From Mycoplasmataceae bacterium (GTDB lineage: Bacteria; Bacillota_I; Bacilli_A; Mycoplasmatales; Mycoplasmoidaceae), in contig JAHHTI010000006.1 of assembly GCA_020024735.1 (NCBI GenBank), positions 1-24,243 on the forward strand: 24,243 nt of DNA, read 5' to 3'. The position numbers and the translations under genes are program-made. How positions within the stretch are numbered: position 1 is the stretch's first letter; each line of letters starts with the position of its first letter. A model generated the notes under the pieces. That model worked only from the letters and a program-made list of their open reading frames with translations. It searched no databases and was not told the origin of the DNA. Below are positions 8,293-17,159 of this stretch, one piece after another.

Positions 8293-9783
8293 ATGAATTT
8301 TAATAAAAGTGTTACTAATAAAATTGAAGATAAAATTCTATTAGCATACAAAGCACTTGATGTAAATCAAATAACTAAAATCTTTAAAAACAAAAAAACC
8401 CAATTTGTTGTTGATACTTTAAATCAATTAGAAGATGCTAATGCCATTATCTTTGCAATGATTATTTTGCAAAAGGACACTAAAATTAAATTGATTACTT
8501 TAATTAATTATGATTTACAAAAAGAAATTTTTGAAACTGCTAATGATAGTCAATTGAAACTATTACTAAAAAATCTATATGCCGATGAAATCATTGGTTT
8601 AATTGATGAACATCAAGAATATGAAAAAAGAATCTATTTAGCTTTAGATAAAGATATGAGAAAAGAAATAAGTACTTTGTCTAAATATGATGAAGATGAA
8701 ATTGGGCGTGTAATGAACCCTGAAACATTATCTGTTATTGATACATGAACAGTTAAGAAAGCAATTAATTATATTAAAGAGGAATATAAAGATATGGAAT
8801 TAACTTCATATGTTTATGTAGTTGATGAAAATAGAAAATTGTTAGGAATCATTAAAATTCATGATTTGTTCTTTTCAACTAAAATGAATATTAAACTTTC
8901 TAGCATGATGGAAACCGATTTTTATCAAATAAAAGCAACAGATGATGTTGAAGAAGTAGTTAATATGTTTGATAAATATGGTATTTCTTCTGCTCCAGTA
9001 GTTGATGGTAACAATATTTTATTAGGTTTTGTAAGAAATACAGATATTAGTATTATTGCTCAAGAAGAAGCAACTGAAGATATTTATAAATTATATGGGA
9101 TTACTGAATTAAAAGAACCATATTTGCATGCTTCTATTTGATCATTAGCTAAATCTAGATTATTCTGATTAACCATTTTACTAATTGCTTCTACTATTAC
9201 CAGTGTAGTTATCGATTTATTCCAAGGATGAGGAGAAAGTGTCACTGCAGGAATTTCTAGTTTAGTTTTAGTTCCTCTTATTCCAGTATTAACAGGAGCT
9301 AGTGGGAATGCTGGTTCTCAATCGGCGGCATCAGTTATTCGGGCATTGTCCATTGGAGAAATAACACCAAAAGAATACTTAAGGACAATTTGGAAGGAAT
9401 TCCGTGTTGGTTTATTAGTTGGAGGAATATTAGCTGTTATTAATTTTGCTAGATTATTAATTTATGATGCTGCGATGTTGCATGATATAGCAGGAGATGT
9501 AAGAAAGACGGCAATAGCTAATGCTGATAAATTATCGGATTTAGAAATTTATACCGGATTAGTGTATATAGCAATAGCCACTTCCTTTACTTTATTTATC
9601 ACAATTGTATTGTCTAAAACTTTAGGTTCAGTATTACCAATTATTGCAACTAAATTAAAGATGGATCCTACTGTAATGTCTTCTCCAGCATTAGCAACAT
9701 TATTAGATGTTATTACAACTACATTGTTATTTGGAATTGGAATAGGTATTATTTCTCTTATACCATTCTTTGCGTTGGTTTAG
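8293..9783 (+). CDS. mgtE: magnesium transporter MgtE
   Basis: A 496-residue Mg2+ channel. The order is a soluble MgtE N domain (residues about 1-130, helical, with LYADEIIGLID), two CBS domains (about 135-260, including YVYVVDENRKLLGIIKIHD and APVVDGNNILLGFVRNTD) and a five-helix membrane domain from about 283. The membrane domain contains TGASGNAGSQSAASVIRAL, matching the family GGNAG-Q motif, and ends KMDPTVMSSPALATLLDVI, where the Asp corresponds to the pore Mg2+ ligand of MgtE. Length is a little over the usual 450. The start is set by AAGGAGGG. CBS and N domains gate the pore by binding Mg2+ in the family. The UAG stop lies five bases before the rsmG start, so the two are probably co-transcribed. 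Confidence 0.95.
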
Positions 9784-9788
9784 GTTTT

Positions 9789-10472
9789 ATGAATCAAGAT
9801 ATTTTTTTTAAACAATTAGCTGCAGATTTTAAACTAACTAATGAGATGAAAGAACAGTTCATTATTTATAAAAATTTCTTACAACAACAAAATCAAATTC
9901 ATAACCTTACTAGACTAGATAAAGAAGATATTATTTATGATCAATATTTTTATGAAAGTCTTGTTCCATACAAGGATTTTGACTTTAATAATATTTCTTT
10001 ATTAGATATTGGTTCAGGGAGTGGAATACCTGGAATTGCTTTAAAGATTTTATTTCCAAAAATGGAATTAACTATTTTAGAATCTAATGCTAAAAAAATT
10101 ACTTTTATGAAAGAATTGGCAACTAAACTTGGATTTGATAACATTATGTTTTGAAACCAAAGAGCAGAAGAAATTAAAGATAACCAATATGAGACTTTTG
10201 ATATTGTCACTTCTCGTGCTGTTGCTAGTTTAAAAATCATTTTAGAAATTTCTACTCCATATCTTAAAGTAGGTGGAATGCTGATTGAACCTAAATCTTT
10301 AAATTATGAGAAAGAATATCAAGAAGCTGGTAACATTATTCAAGAATTAAATTTATCATTAAAGCAAATTAAACACATTCAAGATAAGAAAGAACATTTT
10401 GTATTTTTCTTTAATAAAGATAAAATAACTAATAGAACTTTTCCTAGGAAATGAAAGGATATTATTAAATAA
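9789..10472 (+). CDS. rsmG: 16S rRNA (guanine527-N7)-methyltransferase RsmG (GidB)
   Basis: A 227-residue protein using SAM to methylate G527 of 16S rRNA in the family. Seen: HNLTRL near residue 40, SAM-binding LLDIGSGSGIPGI (residues 71-83), ILESNAKKITFM, SRAVASLKIIL and a C-terminal RTFPRKW matching the family YPRK-type ending. Two UGA codons read as Trp. There is no Shine-Dalgarno sequence; the start is five bases past the mgtE stop, so translation is likely coupled. The stop TAA overlaps the following ATG by one base. In many bacteria rsmG precedes parA near the replication origin, and that order is kept here. Confidence 0.95.
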
Positions 10473-11263
10473 TGGCTTCGCAAGTATTTACCTTCTTTTC
10501 TTTAAAAGGTGGTGATGGAAAAACCACTTCGTGTGCTAATATTGGTATTTCATTAGGAATTATCAAAAAAGGTATTTTATTAATAGATTTAGATCCAATC
10601 GCTAATTTAACTGCTTCTTTTGTCCAAGAATCTACTATTGAATGTGATTCATCTGATTTATTCAAAAAAGATATTGATATTAAGAAAATAGCAATTAGAA
10701 AAGTAGCTAATAATGTAGATTTAATTCCTGCTAATCCTTGTAATTTACAATATATGTTTTTAGAAACTAAGGAAGACAAAGATGCACAGTTTGCTAAAAA
10801 TTTAGAAATTTTAAAACAAAAGTACGATTTTATTCTTATTGATACAGCTGCTACCATTAATGAAGTTAATCAAATTATTTTAAACTACACAACTTCTATT
10901 TTATTTCCTATGACTTGTGAACAATTTTCATTAAATACAATTCCAAATATTTTTGCTGTTATTCGTAAAACACAAATCACTAAAAATCCTAATTTAAAAA
11001 TTGAAGGAGTAATTATTACTAAATTTAATAAAAAAACAACTACTTCTCTTTCTTTAATGACTGAAATTAATAAAATTTTTGATGGTTATGTGTATGATAC
11101 TAATATTCCAGTTGATTCTTATATTCCTAAATACTATTTAGCAAATAAGAACATTGTACAAGCTGCTCCATGGACACCATCTGCAATTGCTTATACTACA
11201 TTAACTAAAGAAATTTTAAATAGAAATAAAGTTAAGAATAACAATATGAAAGAAACTTATTAA
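10472..11263 (+). CDS. ParA/Soj-type ATPase
   Basis: A 263-residue P-loop ATPase of the ParA/MinD class. It has a deviant Walker A SLKGGDGKTTSCANIG (signature Lys12, P-loop Lys17), ILLIDLDPIANLTASF after strand 2, and YDFILIDTAAT as the Walker B region, where ParA proteins usually have D-x-(P/A)-P. The C-terminal NKNIVQAAPWTPSA-AYTTLTKEIL matches ParA C-terminal helices. The ATG overlaps the rsmG stop. In the family such proteins segregate chromosomes with ParB at parS sites. No ParB-like gene follows within the window, so the partner may be elsewhere or lost. No symbol is given because ParA and Soj paralogues cannot be separated here. Confidence 0.9.
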   Translation: MASQVFTFFSLKGGDGKTTSCANIGISLGIIKKGILLIDLDPIANLTASFVQESTIECDSSDLFKKDIDIKKIAIRKVANNVDLIPANPCNLQYMFLETKEDKDAQFAKNLEILKQKYDFILIDTAATINEVNQIILNYTTSILFPMTCEQFSLNTIPNIFAVIRKTQITKNPNLKIEGVIITKFNKKTTTSLSLMTEINKIFDGYVYDTNIPVDSYIPKYYLANKNIVQAAPWTPSAIAYTTLTKEILNRNKVKNNNMKETY

Positions 11264-11561
11264 GAAAAAATTGAATGCAAATTTCCATATACAAAATACA
11301 AAAAATTCTTTAGCAGAAGAAATGTTTCAGATGCTCTATATTCATCTATATTGCTAATAATATTAATTTAGATTTTTGAGTATTTACACTGAAAACTAAC
11401 AATGATTTTAATCTGAGCTAAAGTACTAAATGTTAATACTGTAGCTACTTTTTGTACTTTTTTACTTCTATATTAGATATTATTTTAGTGTGTGAAATAC
11501 CTTTTTTTAAAATAGGAAAAAACAAGGAATATAAAATAGTTGATTTATAATTTTTTTACTT
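11264..11561 (+). other. 298-bp spacer with possible decayed membrane-protein gene
   Basis: There is no intact gene. In the same frame as the ParA-like gene, stop-separated segments read plausibly as protein: after the TAA, about 35 codons ending DALYSSILLIILI (to TAG 11369), then about 34 codons including WKLTMILIWAKVLN and TFCTFLLLY (to TAG 11474), with UGA as Trp. The hydrophobic character suggests a remnant of a membrane protein, but A+T-rich noise can look similar. The last 20 bases carry the promoter of the next gene. Confidence 0.3.
11546..11551 (+). promoter_or_regulatory. -10 box (TATAAT) giving an almost leaderless mRNA for the 11562 gene
   Basis: A perfect TATAAT ends ten bases before the ATG at 11562, followed by a T8 tract. 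A start site six or seven bases downstream leaves a leader of about four bases with no Shine-Dalgarno sequence. No convincing -35 is seen. Confidence 0.55.
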
Positions 11562-13079
11562 ATGAACACTCAAGTAGTTAATGAACAAAAGAAGTTAGGT
11601 AACTCATCATATATTATTAAAGATTCTCTTAAAGCAATTTTTAAGAATTATATTTTTATTTTGTTTTCTTTTGTCAATATGTTTATTCCGTTTTATGCGA
11701 CTATTATTTCTGCTCTTGTTGCACCACACGCTTCACTAAATGTAACAGTGGTTGGTTTAACTACTTCTTTTATTAGTATTTTTAATCAATTCTTATTTCT
11801 TGTAGCGCTGGCTATGATTTTTGTACTACATCGTGATACAATGCTTTATCCTAGTCATCGAAATGTAGATAAGCACACAATTAGTGCCATAATGTTAATA
11901 TACAGCTCAATTGCTGCTCTTTTATTTGCTGCATCTTCATTGTTATATATACGCTATTCTACATTGTATAAAGGTTTTTACGAGACATTTATATGAGCTT
12001 TACAATTTGTTTTCTTATTAGCACCTACTTTTATTATTAATGGTTTTATATTTTTAAACATCATTTACAAATTAGAAATCAGCAAACAAAAATCAATTAT
12101 TACCTATATTACTTTCTTCTTTCTACATTTAGTATTTCTACCTATCTTCTATATTTGCATTCCTTGAAGTCAAGATACTCAATTAGTAGGTTTAGGATTA
12201 GGTTTTCTTGTTTCATCATTATTAACATTACTTTTATTGCTGATTTTTAATTTTCAAAAAAATAGTGGTGAAAAAATACGAATTGATTGAAAAATGTTTA
12301 AGTATTTTAATAGTAAGTCTGCAAACTTTATAAGTGGTTTCTTATTAGCAACTATAATGAAAGGCTTTTTAGTAATGATTATTGGAATGAGTTTAAGGTT
12401 AGTAGATAAACCTACTTTACCATCCTTAATGGTTGCTAAAATCCTATGATATAATTCTTTATTTTTTTGTGGTTTCTTTGGTGATGGATTATTTTATGCA
12501 ATTGAATATACTAAAATGAAGATAATTGCTGATAATAAAACTCATGATCTTCATCCACAAGTTTTATTAACATTAGCAGGAATGACATTTATTATTACAT
12601 TACTTATTTGTGTAGCCTTTAATTTTGGTGCAATGGGTTTAAGTTATACATACACAATTAATGAACAAAATAGTATTGCTGGATTTAAACCAGAAGCAAT
12701 TCAAGTACAAAATTATTTATATTGTCCTACTAAAAGTGTTATTAGTCCTTTAACTGGTCATCTTACAACTACTTTCGCTTTTGGATATTTAACAATTTAC
12801 CATTGTTTAATGAATACATTTAAAATCATTTCTATTAAAGAAACAGAAATTAATCAACCATTTAGTATTGTAAATCTAATTGCTAAGTTTTTTATGCTAG
12901 TCCTAGTAATGGCTTTTATTTCAGTAACGGGATGTGCTTTTAATAATATCAAGTTTGCTAGTTATTTAGACACTTTTAATGGTCTGGATTCTTTCTCTTT
13001 TGCTTTAATGATGATAGCAATAGTGATGTTTATCTTTGGAATATTAGGCTTTATTAAAAGGTTTAAAACAAAAAAATAG
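11562..13079 (+). CDS. polytopic membrane protein of unknown function, about 12 helices
   Basis: A 505-residue protein, open through several UGA (Trp) codons to TAG at 13077-13079. Hydrophobic segments alternate with short charged loops, for example IFILFSFVNMFIPFYATII, FLVALAMIFVLH, LLFLLIF-type stretches, GFLLATIMKGFLVMIIGM, TFIITLLICVAFNF and FALMMIAIVMFIFGIL. The paired architecture is reminiscent of MATE or flippase transporters, but I see no signature motif and do not assign a family. It follows the -10 box at 11546 nearly directly and lacks a Shine-Dalgarno sequence, so it is probably a separate transcription unit from the ParA-like gene. The start at 11562 is the first ATG after the promoter and gives a typical short cytoplasmic N-terminus (NEQKKLGNSSYIIKDSLKAI). 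Confidence 0.8.
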
Positions 13080-13195
13080 GAACTTTTGTTGAACTCATTG
13101 CAATTAACATTTTTTTGGGAGTAATTATTGGTGATTCATCGAGTTATAACACGTTTTTAAAAACTTTTGGTAAAATATATCAATAGGAGGATACT

Positions 13196-13384
13196 ATGGC
13201 AAAAGACGGTAAAATTCACTTTTGAGGATTGTTAGCATCTTTAGTTTTTGGTGGAATAGTTGGTGTTATTCCTTACTTAGTTACTAAAATGTGTAACTTA
13301 AAAAGTTGAGTATGATTCATCCCATTCTTTTTCTTACCACCAGTAATTGGTGCAGTTATTTACGCTTTATCAAACTGTAAATAA
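13196..13384 (+). CDS. 62-residue membrane protein with two helices
   Basis: A short ORF preceded by TAGGAGG at 13184-13190, five bases before the ATG, and by a TAAAAT box at 13171-13176. It has one UGA-Trp in MAKDGKIHFWGLL and two more in LKSWVWFIPFFF. Helix 1 is LLASLVFGGIVGVIPYLV and helix 2 is WFIPFFFLPPVIGAVIYAL, joined by a short TKMCNLKS loop. Two Cys residues flank helix 2 (MCN and SNCK). It is followed within 25 bases by a strong terminator, so it forms a monocistronic unit. It resembles other tiny two-helix mycoplasma membrane proteins with strong Shine-Dalgarno sequences. No family recognised and function unknown. Confidence 0.8.
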
Positions 13385-13408
13385 TTTTTTCAAGTTAGAA
13401 AAGAATAT

Positions 13409-13440
13409 AAAAAACTTCCTTCAAAAAAGGAAGTTTTTTT
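13409..13440 (+). terminator. bidirectional intrinsic terminator between convergent genes
   Basis: AAAAAACTTCCTT (13409-13421) pairs with AAGGAAGTTTTTT (13427-13439) across a CAAAA loop, flanked by A and T runs on both sides, so it can end transcription from either strand. It serves the 62-residue gene on + and the surface protein at 13458-14615 on -. Confidence 0.9.
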
Positions 13441-13457
13441 ATTGCAAGAAAATGTAA

Positions 13458-14615
13458 TTATGCATGAGGTTGTAAACCAAAAGCACGTGCTAGTACTACT
13501 TCTTCTCATGCTTGAGATTCATCGTTATATTTAATAGTAACAGTACCTTTGTTTTGATCAACAGTAACTTCTTTAACACTATTTTTTCATGCATCATTAG
13601 AACCTACAAATACTTTATCTAGTAATTCTTTATCATTAGTAAAATTAAATGTAGTCTTGCTAGGATCATTAAATAATTGAGTTCAAGTAGCATTATCTAA
13701 AATACTAGTAAATTTGAATGAAGGACTTTCATTAGGAATTAAAACTACAGCTCCTCCACTATTTAAAGATAAAGAAGGAATTTTAAATTCAGTATTCTTA
13801 TCAACACTTGATCCATTATCTACTTTAGGATTGATGGCATAAGCTTGTGGTTTACCATTAGTTTCATTTTTGATTACTGCATCAAAAATATCAGACACTC
13901 TCAAACTATAAGCAATGATACTAGATTGGTTATCATAATCTTTATTAATAGAACCTAGTTTGTCGAAAATTCCAATGTCATCATCGTCATCATCAAAATC
14001 ATAGTCACCATCGTCTTTTTCGCCTAGGAATAATTCTTTTAAATCTTCCAAATCAATACCATGTTTATTATCTGTATCTCTATATCCTCTAACAGTTTCC
14101 ACTACTTCACAAATATCTTCATGTGTCATTGTTGTAAGAGTAGGAGTTCAGTCAATAAGAGTAGATTTTAATTGTTCATCGTCACTATATAAAGCTCTAC
14201 TCTTTTCAACTTCATATCAAACTTTTAATTGAAAAGATTTGGCATTTTCATTTTTCTTCATCACTTGAATATTTTCAATTTCAATTTCCATTTTATTAGA
14301 TTTTGCTTCATAAATTTCGAAGAAATCTGTTAAAGCTCTATTGAAATCATATTGAAGAGTACCGACAGTTAAATTGTCACCAAATTGATTAACTTCTAAT
14401 AATGCATCTTGATTAAGATTAGCAGGGAATACTTTAGTTAGGTGTTCAGGTTCGCCTGCTCTCGTACTTTTAGTTTGATTAATAACATTGTATTTAACAG
14501 TTGTTACTTTATGTCCATGATTGCCTTGTAATCCTAAACCAAGACCTAAACCAAGACCTAGAACTACAGCAGATGAAGCACTAACTCCAATAATAATTTT
14601 TGTTTTCTTTTCCAT
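13458..14615 (-). CDS. membrane-anchored surface protein with acidic stretch
   Basis: A 385-residue protein reading MEKKTKIIIGVSASSAVVLGLGL at its start: a short basic N-terminus, then one hydrophobic helix with a glycine-leucine repeat, and no lipobox cysteine, so an uncleaved signal anchor is likely. The remainder is hydrophilic and presumably extracellular. An Asp-rich run (DDGDYDFDDDDDD, coded around 13978-14016) may bind Ca2+ or act as a flexible linker; that is speculation. UGA codons are Trp (for example KVWYEVEK). The start has TATAGAGGTAAA just upstream, shared with the surface protein ending the window. No known family recognised. The C-terminus (ARAFGLQPHA) has no membrane segment. 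Confidence 0.85.
14533..14556 (-). repeat. 12-bp tandem repeat encoding a Gly-Leu zipper in the membrane anchor
   Basis: CCTAAACCAAGA is present twice exactly, with degenerate copies on both sides, coding the LGLGLGLGLG stretch. Because the unit is a multiple of three, copy change alters helix length without shifting the frame. Confidence 0.75.
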
Positions 14616-14617
14616 TA

Positions 14618-14669
14618 TTTACCTCTATACATTTTTTATTTTACATAAAAAAAAGCATTTTTTGGTTAA
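14618..14669 (-). promoter_or_regulatory. promoter and ribosome-binding region of the 13458-14615 surface protein, with A8/T8 tract
   Basis: On the minus strand, TATAGAGGTAAA (14629-14618) holds the GAGG ribosome-binding core. A possible -10 TAAAAT lies at 14643-14638 and a possible -35 TTAACC at 14669-14664. A homopolymer of eight T (14654-14647) sits in the spacer between them. The spacing (20) is longer than ideal, so the boxes are tentative. Confidence 0.4.
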
Positions 14670-14700
14670 AAAAATACTTTTATAAATTTAAAGTAAATAC

Positions 14701-14731
14701 AAAAAAATATATGCCAGCTAGTGGCATATAT
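14701..14731 (-). terminator. intrinsic terminator of the 67-residue membrane protein gene
   Basis: On the minus strand ATATATGCCA and TGGCATATAT form a perfect ten-base stem around a five-base loop, followed immediately by seven T. It begins 24 bases past the stop codon of 14755-14958 and separates that gene from the downstream surface protein. Confidence 0.88.
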
Positions 14732-14754
14732 TTAGATACTTAACTAATGACTAA

Positions 14755-14958
14755 TTAGATGTTGATGATTCCCAAAGCAGCTAATCATAAGAAAATAGCT
14801 GGGATGAAACCAAATGGGATAGTTAGAATTAAAAGAATTAATTTTAAACCTTTAGCTCCACCACAATTTAAGATGTAAAGAACTACACCAATAATAGAGA
14901 TAATAGGGAATAACATTAAAATTAATGGGATTAATTCATTTGTTTTAATACTTGACAT
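14755..14958 (-). CDS. 67-residue membrane protein with two helices
   Basis: The minus-strand ORF reads MSSIKTNELIPLILMLFPII, a first helix ending VVLYIL, a short NCGGAKGLK loop, then a second long hydrophobic helix LILLILTIPFGFIPAIFLWL. One UGA-Trp is near the end. A strong AGGAGAGAAG lies seven bases before the ATG, and a TATAAT box sits 25 bases upstream, so the gene looks well expressed. It has its own terminator. The overall shape recalls the YqaE/Pmp3 family of small hydrophobic proteins, but key motifs of that family are not evident, so this is not assigned. Confidence 0.78.
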
Positions 14959-14981
14959 ATCTTCTCTCCTTTTACTATGTA

Positions 14982-14993
14982 TATTATATAATA
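14982..14993. promoter_or_regulatory. overlapping divergent -10 boxes in a perfect 12-base palindrome
   Basis: TATTATATAATA is self-complementary and supplies TATAAT on both strands (14988-14983 on minus and 14987-14992 on plus). The minus copy is well placed for the 67-residue gene (AGGAGA at 14970-14965). The plus copy would give a leader of about 30 bases for the gene at 15029. Confidence 0.5.
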
Positions 14994-15028
14994 TATCTAA
15001 AATTAAAAATAAATTTTAAATTTCGATT

Positions 15029-15481
15029 ATGAAAAAATATCCTTTAATTTTCGGCATTATTTCAAGTTGTTTAATGGTTATCGCTATTATTTTAAATATT
15101 GTAGCTAAATTTCATTTATTATTAGATTCCTTTAATGGTATTTATGAAAACTCAAATGTTGATAGTTGAAATCCATTATTATTGAGTTCTCAAATATTAA
15201 GTTATATTTCTATAGGTCTAGTTATCATTTTTGCTAGTTTAACATTATGGATGTCTCAAAAATTACAAGAATCACAACGATTAGTAATCGGATTAATGCT
15301 ATTTAATGTGATTGCAGGTATTATTTCATTAGTTGCGATGATAGTTTCTATTTTTACTACTTTTTTAGTACAATTTGTTGCTAATAGTTTAATAGTTATT
15401 ACTATTGTGACCACTGTTTTTGCTTATCGGAAGATACTAAAGTGTGGAGAATACTATCAACGAGATAGTATAAAAGTATAA
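15029..15481 (+). CDS. 150-residue membrane protein with four helices
   Basis: The ORF starts MKKYPLIFGIISSCLMVIAI and remains open across one UGA (DSWNP). Helix 1 spans about residues 5-28, then an extracellular-type loop (KFHLLLDSFNGIYENSNVD), followed by helices ISIGLVIIFASLTLW, LMLFNVIAGIISLVAMIVSIF and VANSLIVITIVTTVFAY. The end is a charged tail (KILKCGEYYQRDSIKV). No Shine-Dalgarno sequence is visible. The next gene starts seven bases after the stop, so they are probably co-transcribed. No family recognised and function unknown. Confidence 0.75.
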
Positions 15482-15488
15482 TTATTAT

Positions 15489-17156
15489 ATGTCTTATCTA
15501 TTTTATTATGCGATTATTTTTGCACCTATAATATTATTAATTAATACTTACGGTTTATCCAAAATATATAAAAGATATTTTAATAATTTGTGTATTACTA
15601 AATGTTTAACATTTGGCTTTATTTCAACCATTACTGTTTTTTGTTTACCTTTAGTCCCTTTAACATTGTTTCCGATGAAATTAGATTTCTTAAATTATTA
15701 TTTTCTCTGTATACAAGTGATTTTGTTAATTGCTTATGCAATAAATTGGCGATGATTTTTTATTACTTGAAAAATAGATTATACTAAATTACTGATTTTC
15801 TTTTTAGTAATGATTGCCATTTTTTTAGGTTGAATGTTTGCTAATAAAATTGATGTCTTGTTTGCTAATGATGAAAATGTACAAAAAATGCTTTTCCCAT
15901 CAGAATCAAATATTTTAGTATGAATTCAAAAGGCATATAAATCTAATCCAAGTCATTTTGATATTTTCAAGGAACAAAAAATTGAAAGACCATTGTTTTA
16001 TAATTTGTTGGCTTCATATTTATCGATGTTCAAACAAGGCACTAACTTATTAAAAGAAAATGATATAGCAATGTTTTTGAATATTTTTCCTTTAATTATG
16101 TATATTATCTTCTTTAGTTTAGTTTCTATGACTGTATTTTATGCTGATAGACAACAATTAATGAATAAGTTAGTATTAATTCCTATTTTTAGTTTTATTG
16201 CTTCCTTTTTTAATTTATCGATGACAAATGTTTTGATGAATTTTAATCCTTTTTTAGGACCATTAGTGATCCTTTCTATTTGGTTGCATTATGCTAATTA
16301 TAATGAGGTCGAAAGTTCCTTATCAATCATTATTAGTAACATAATTTCTTTTATGGCAATTAGTTTAAATTTGGAATTCTTATTACTATTTACGATTATC
16401 AGTATTATTACTGTAGGAATTAGTTATTACACCAAAAAACAAAAAGCCACTGATTCCAATGTTTTTAATTTCTTTATTATCATCATTTCTTGATCATTAT
16501 TATTTCAAAAAGTTAATTACTTATCAATGATTTTATTTGTGGTAGTTTTATGTATTTATATATTCTATCTTTTCTACCGTACTTCTAAATTAGGTATTAG
16601 AGTTAATGATAGTATTGATAGATTTATGTATAAGTGAATTGTTGTAATTACTTCACTATTTATTTTTCTTGTCATTTTATTTATTACTATTTACTATGCT
16701 AGTAATGATTATACTAATCAAATCTTCTTAATTTGAGAATTACAAAATTATTTTGGTATTTCATTAAGTGATACAGTCACTGTCTATTGAGTAATCAATG
16801 TGTCTTTCTGACTATTAAATATTATTATTCTTTGTTATGCAATTTATACCATCTATGCAAAAAGAAAAAAAATAGGGCAAATCAAATATATGGAAATCTC
16901 ATTTTTATGTATTATTTTGTTTTGAAACCCATTTTCATTAGATTTAATTCAAACAATTTTTAAATTAGGTATATTTAATGTTAATTTCCAACAAAATGAT
17001 TATATTAATATCTTTTTAATTCCTGTTGTTCCTCTTTATCTAAATGGTGCAAAAAATTGTATTAATAGTCACTCTAAAAACATTTATAATATTAGTTATA
17101 CATCGGGATTAATGCTAGTTTCAATAGCATCCATTCTATTGTTAAATTTGATATAG
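15489..17156 (+). CDS. large multispanning membrane protein of unknown function
   Basis: A 555-residue, highly hydrophobic protein, open through at least eight UGA-Trp codons to TAG at 17154-17156. There are at least twelve hydrophobic segments. A soluble section of about 45 residues (roughly 115-160: ANKIDVLFANDENVQKMLF, then SNPSHFDIFKEQKIERPLF) separates the first four helices from the rest. The layout, with one extracytoplasmic stretch early and many helices, is compatible with a GT-C type glycosyltransferase or a transporter, but no catalytic motif is recognised. It sits in an operon-like run with the four-helix protein upstream (7 bp) and ligA downstream (3 bp), without a Shine-Dalgarno sequence. 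Confidence 0.75.
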
Positions 17157-17159
17157 GTT

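Noticed and set aside
14701..14731. Inverted repeat as a mobile element end or recombination site
   Set aside because: The perfect stem followed by seven T on the minus strand just after a stop codon is fully explained as a terminator.
15602..15787. Short ORF overlapping the large membrane protein
   Set aside because: It is a shadow frame with no ribosome-binding site, while the enclosing frame is continuous.
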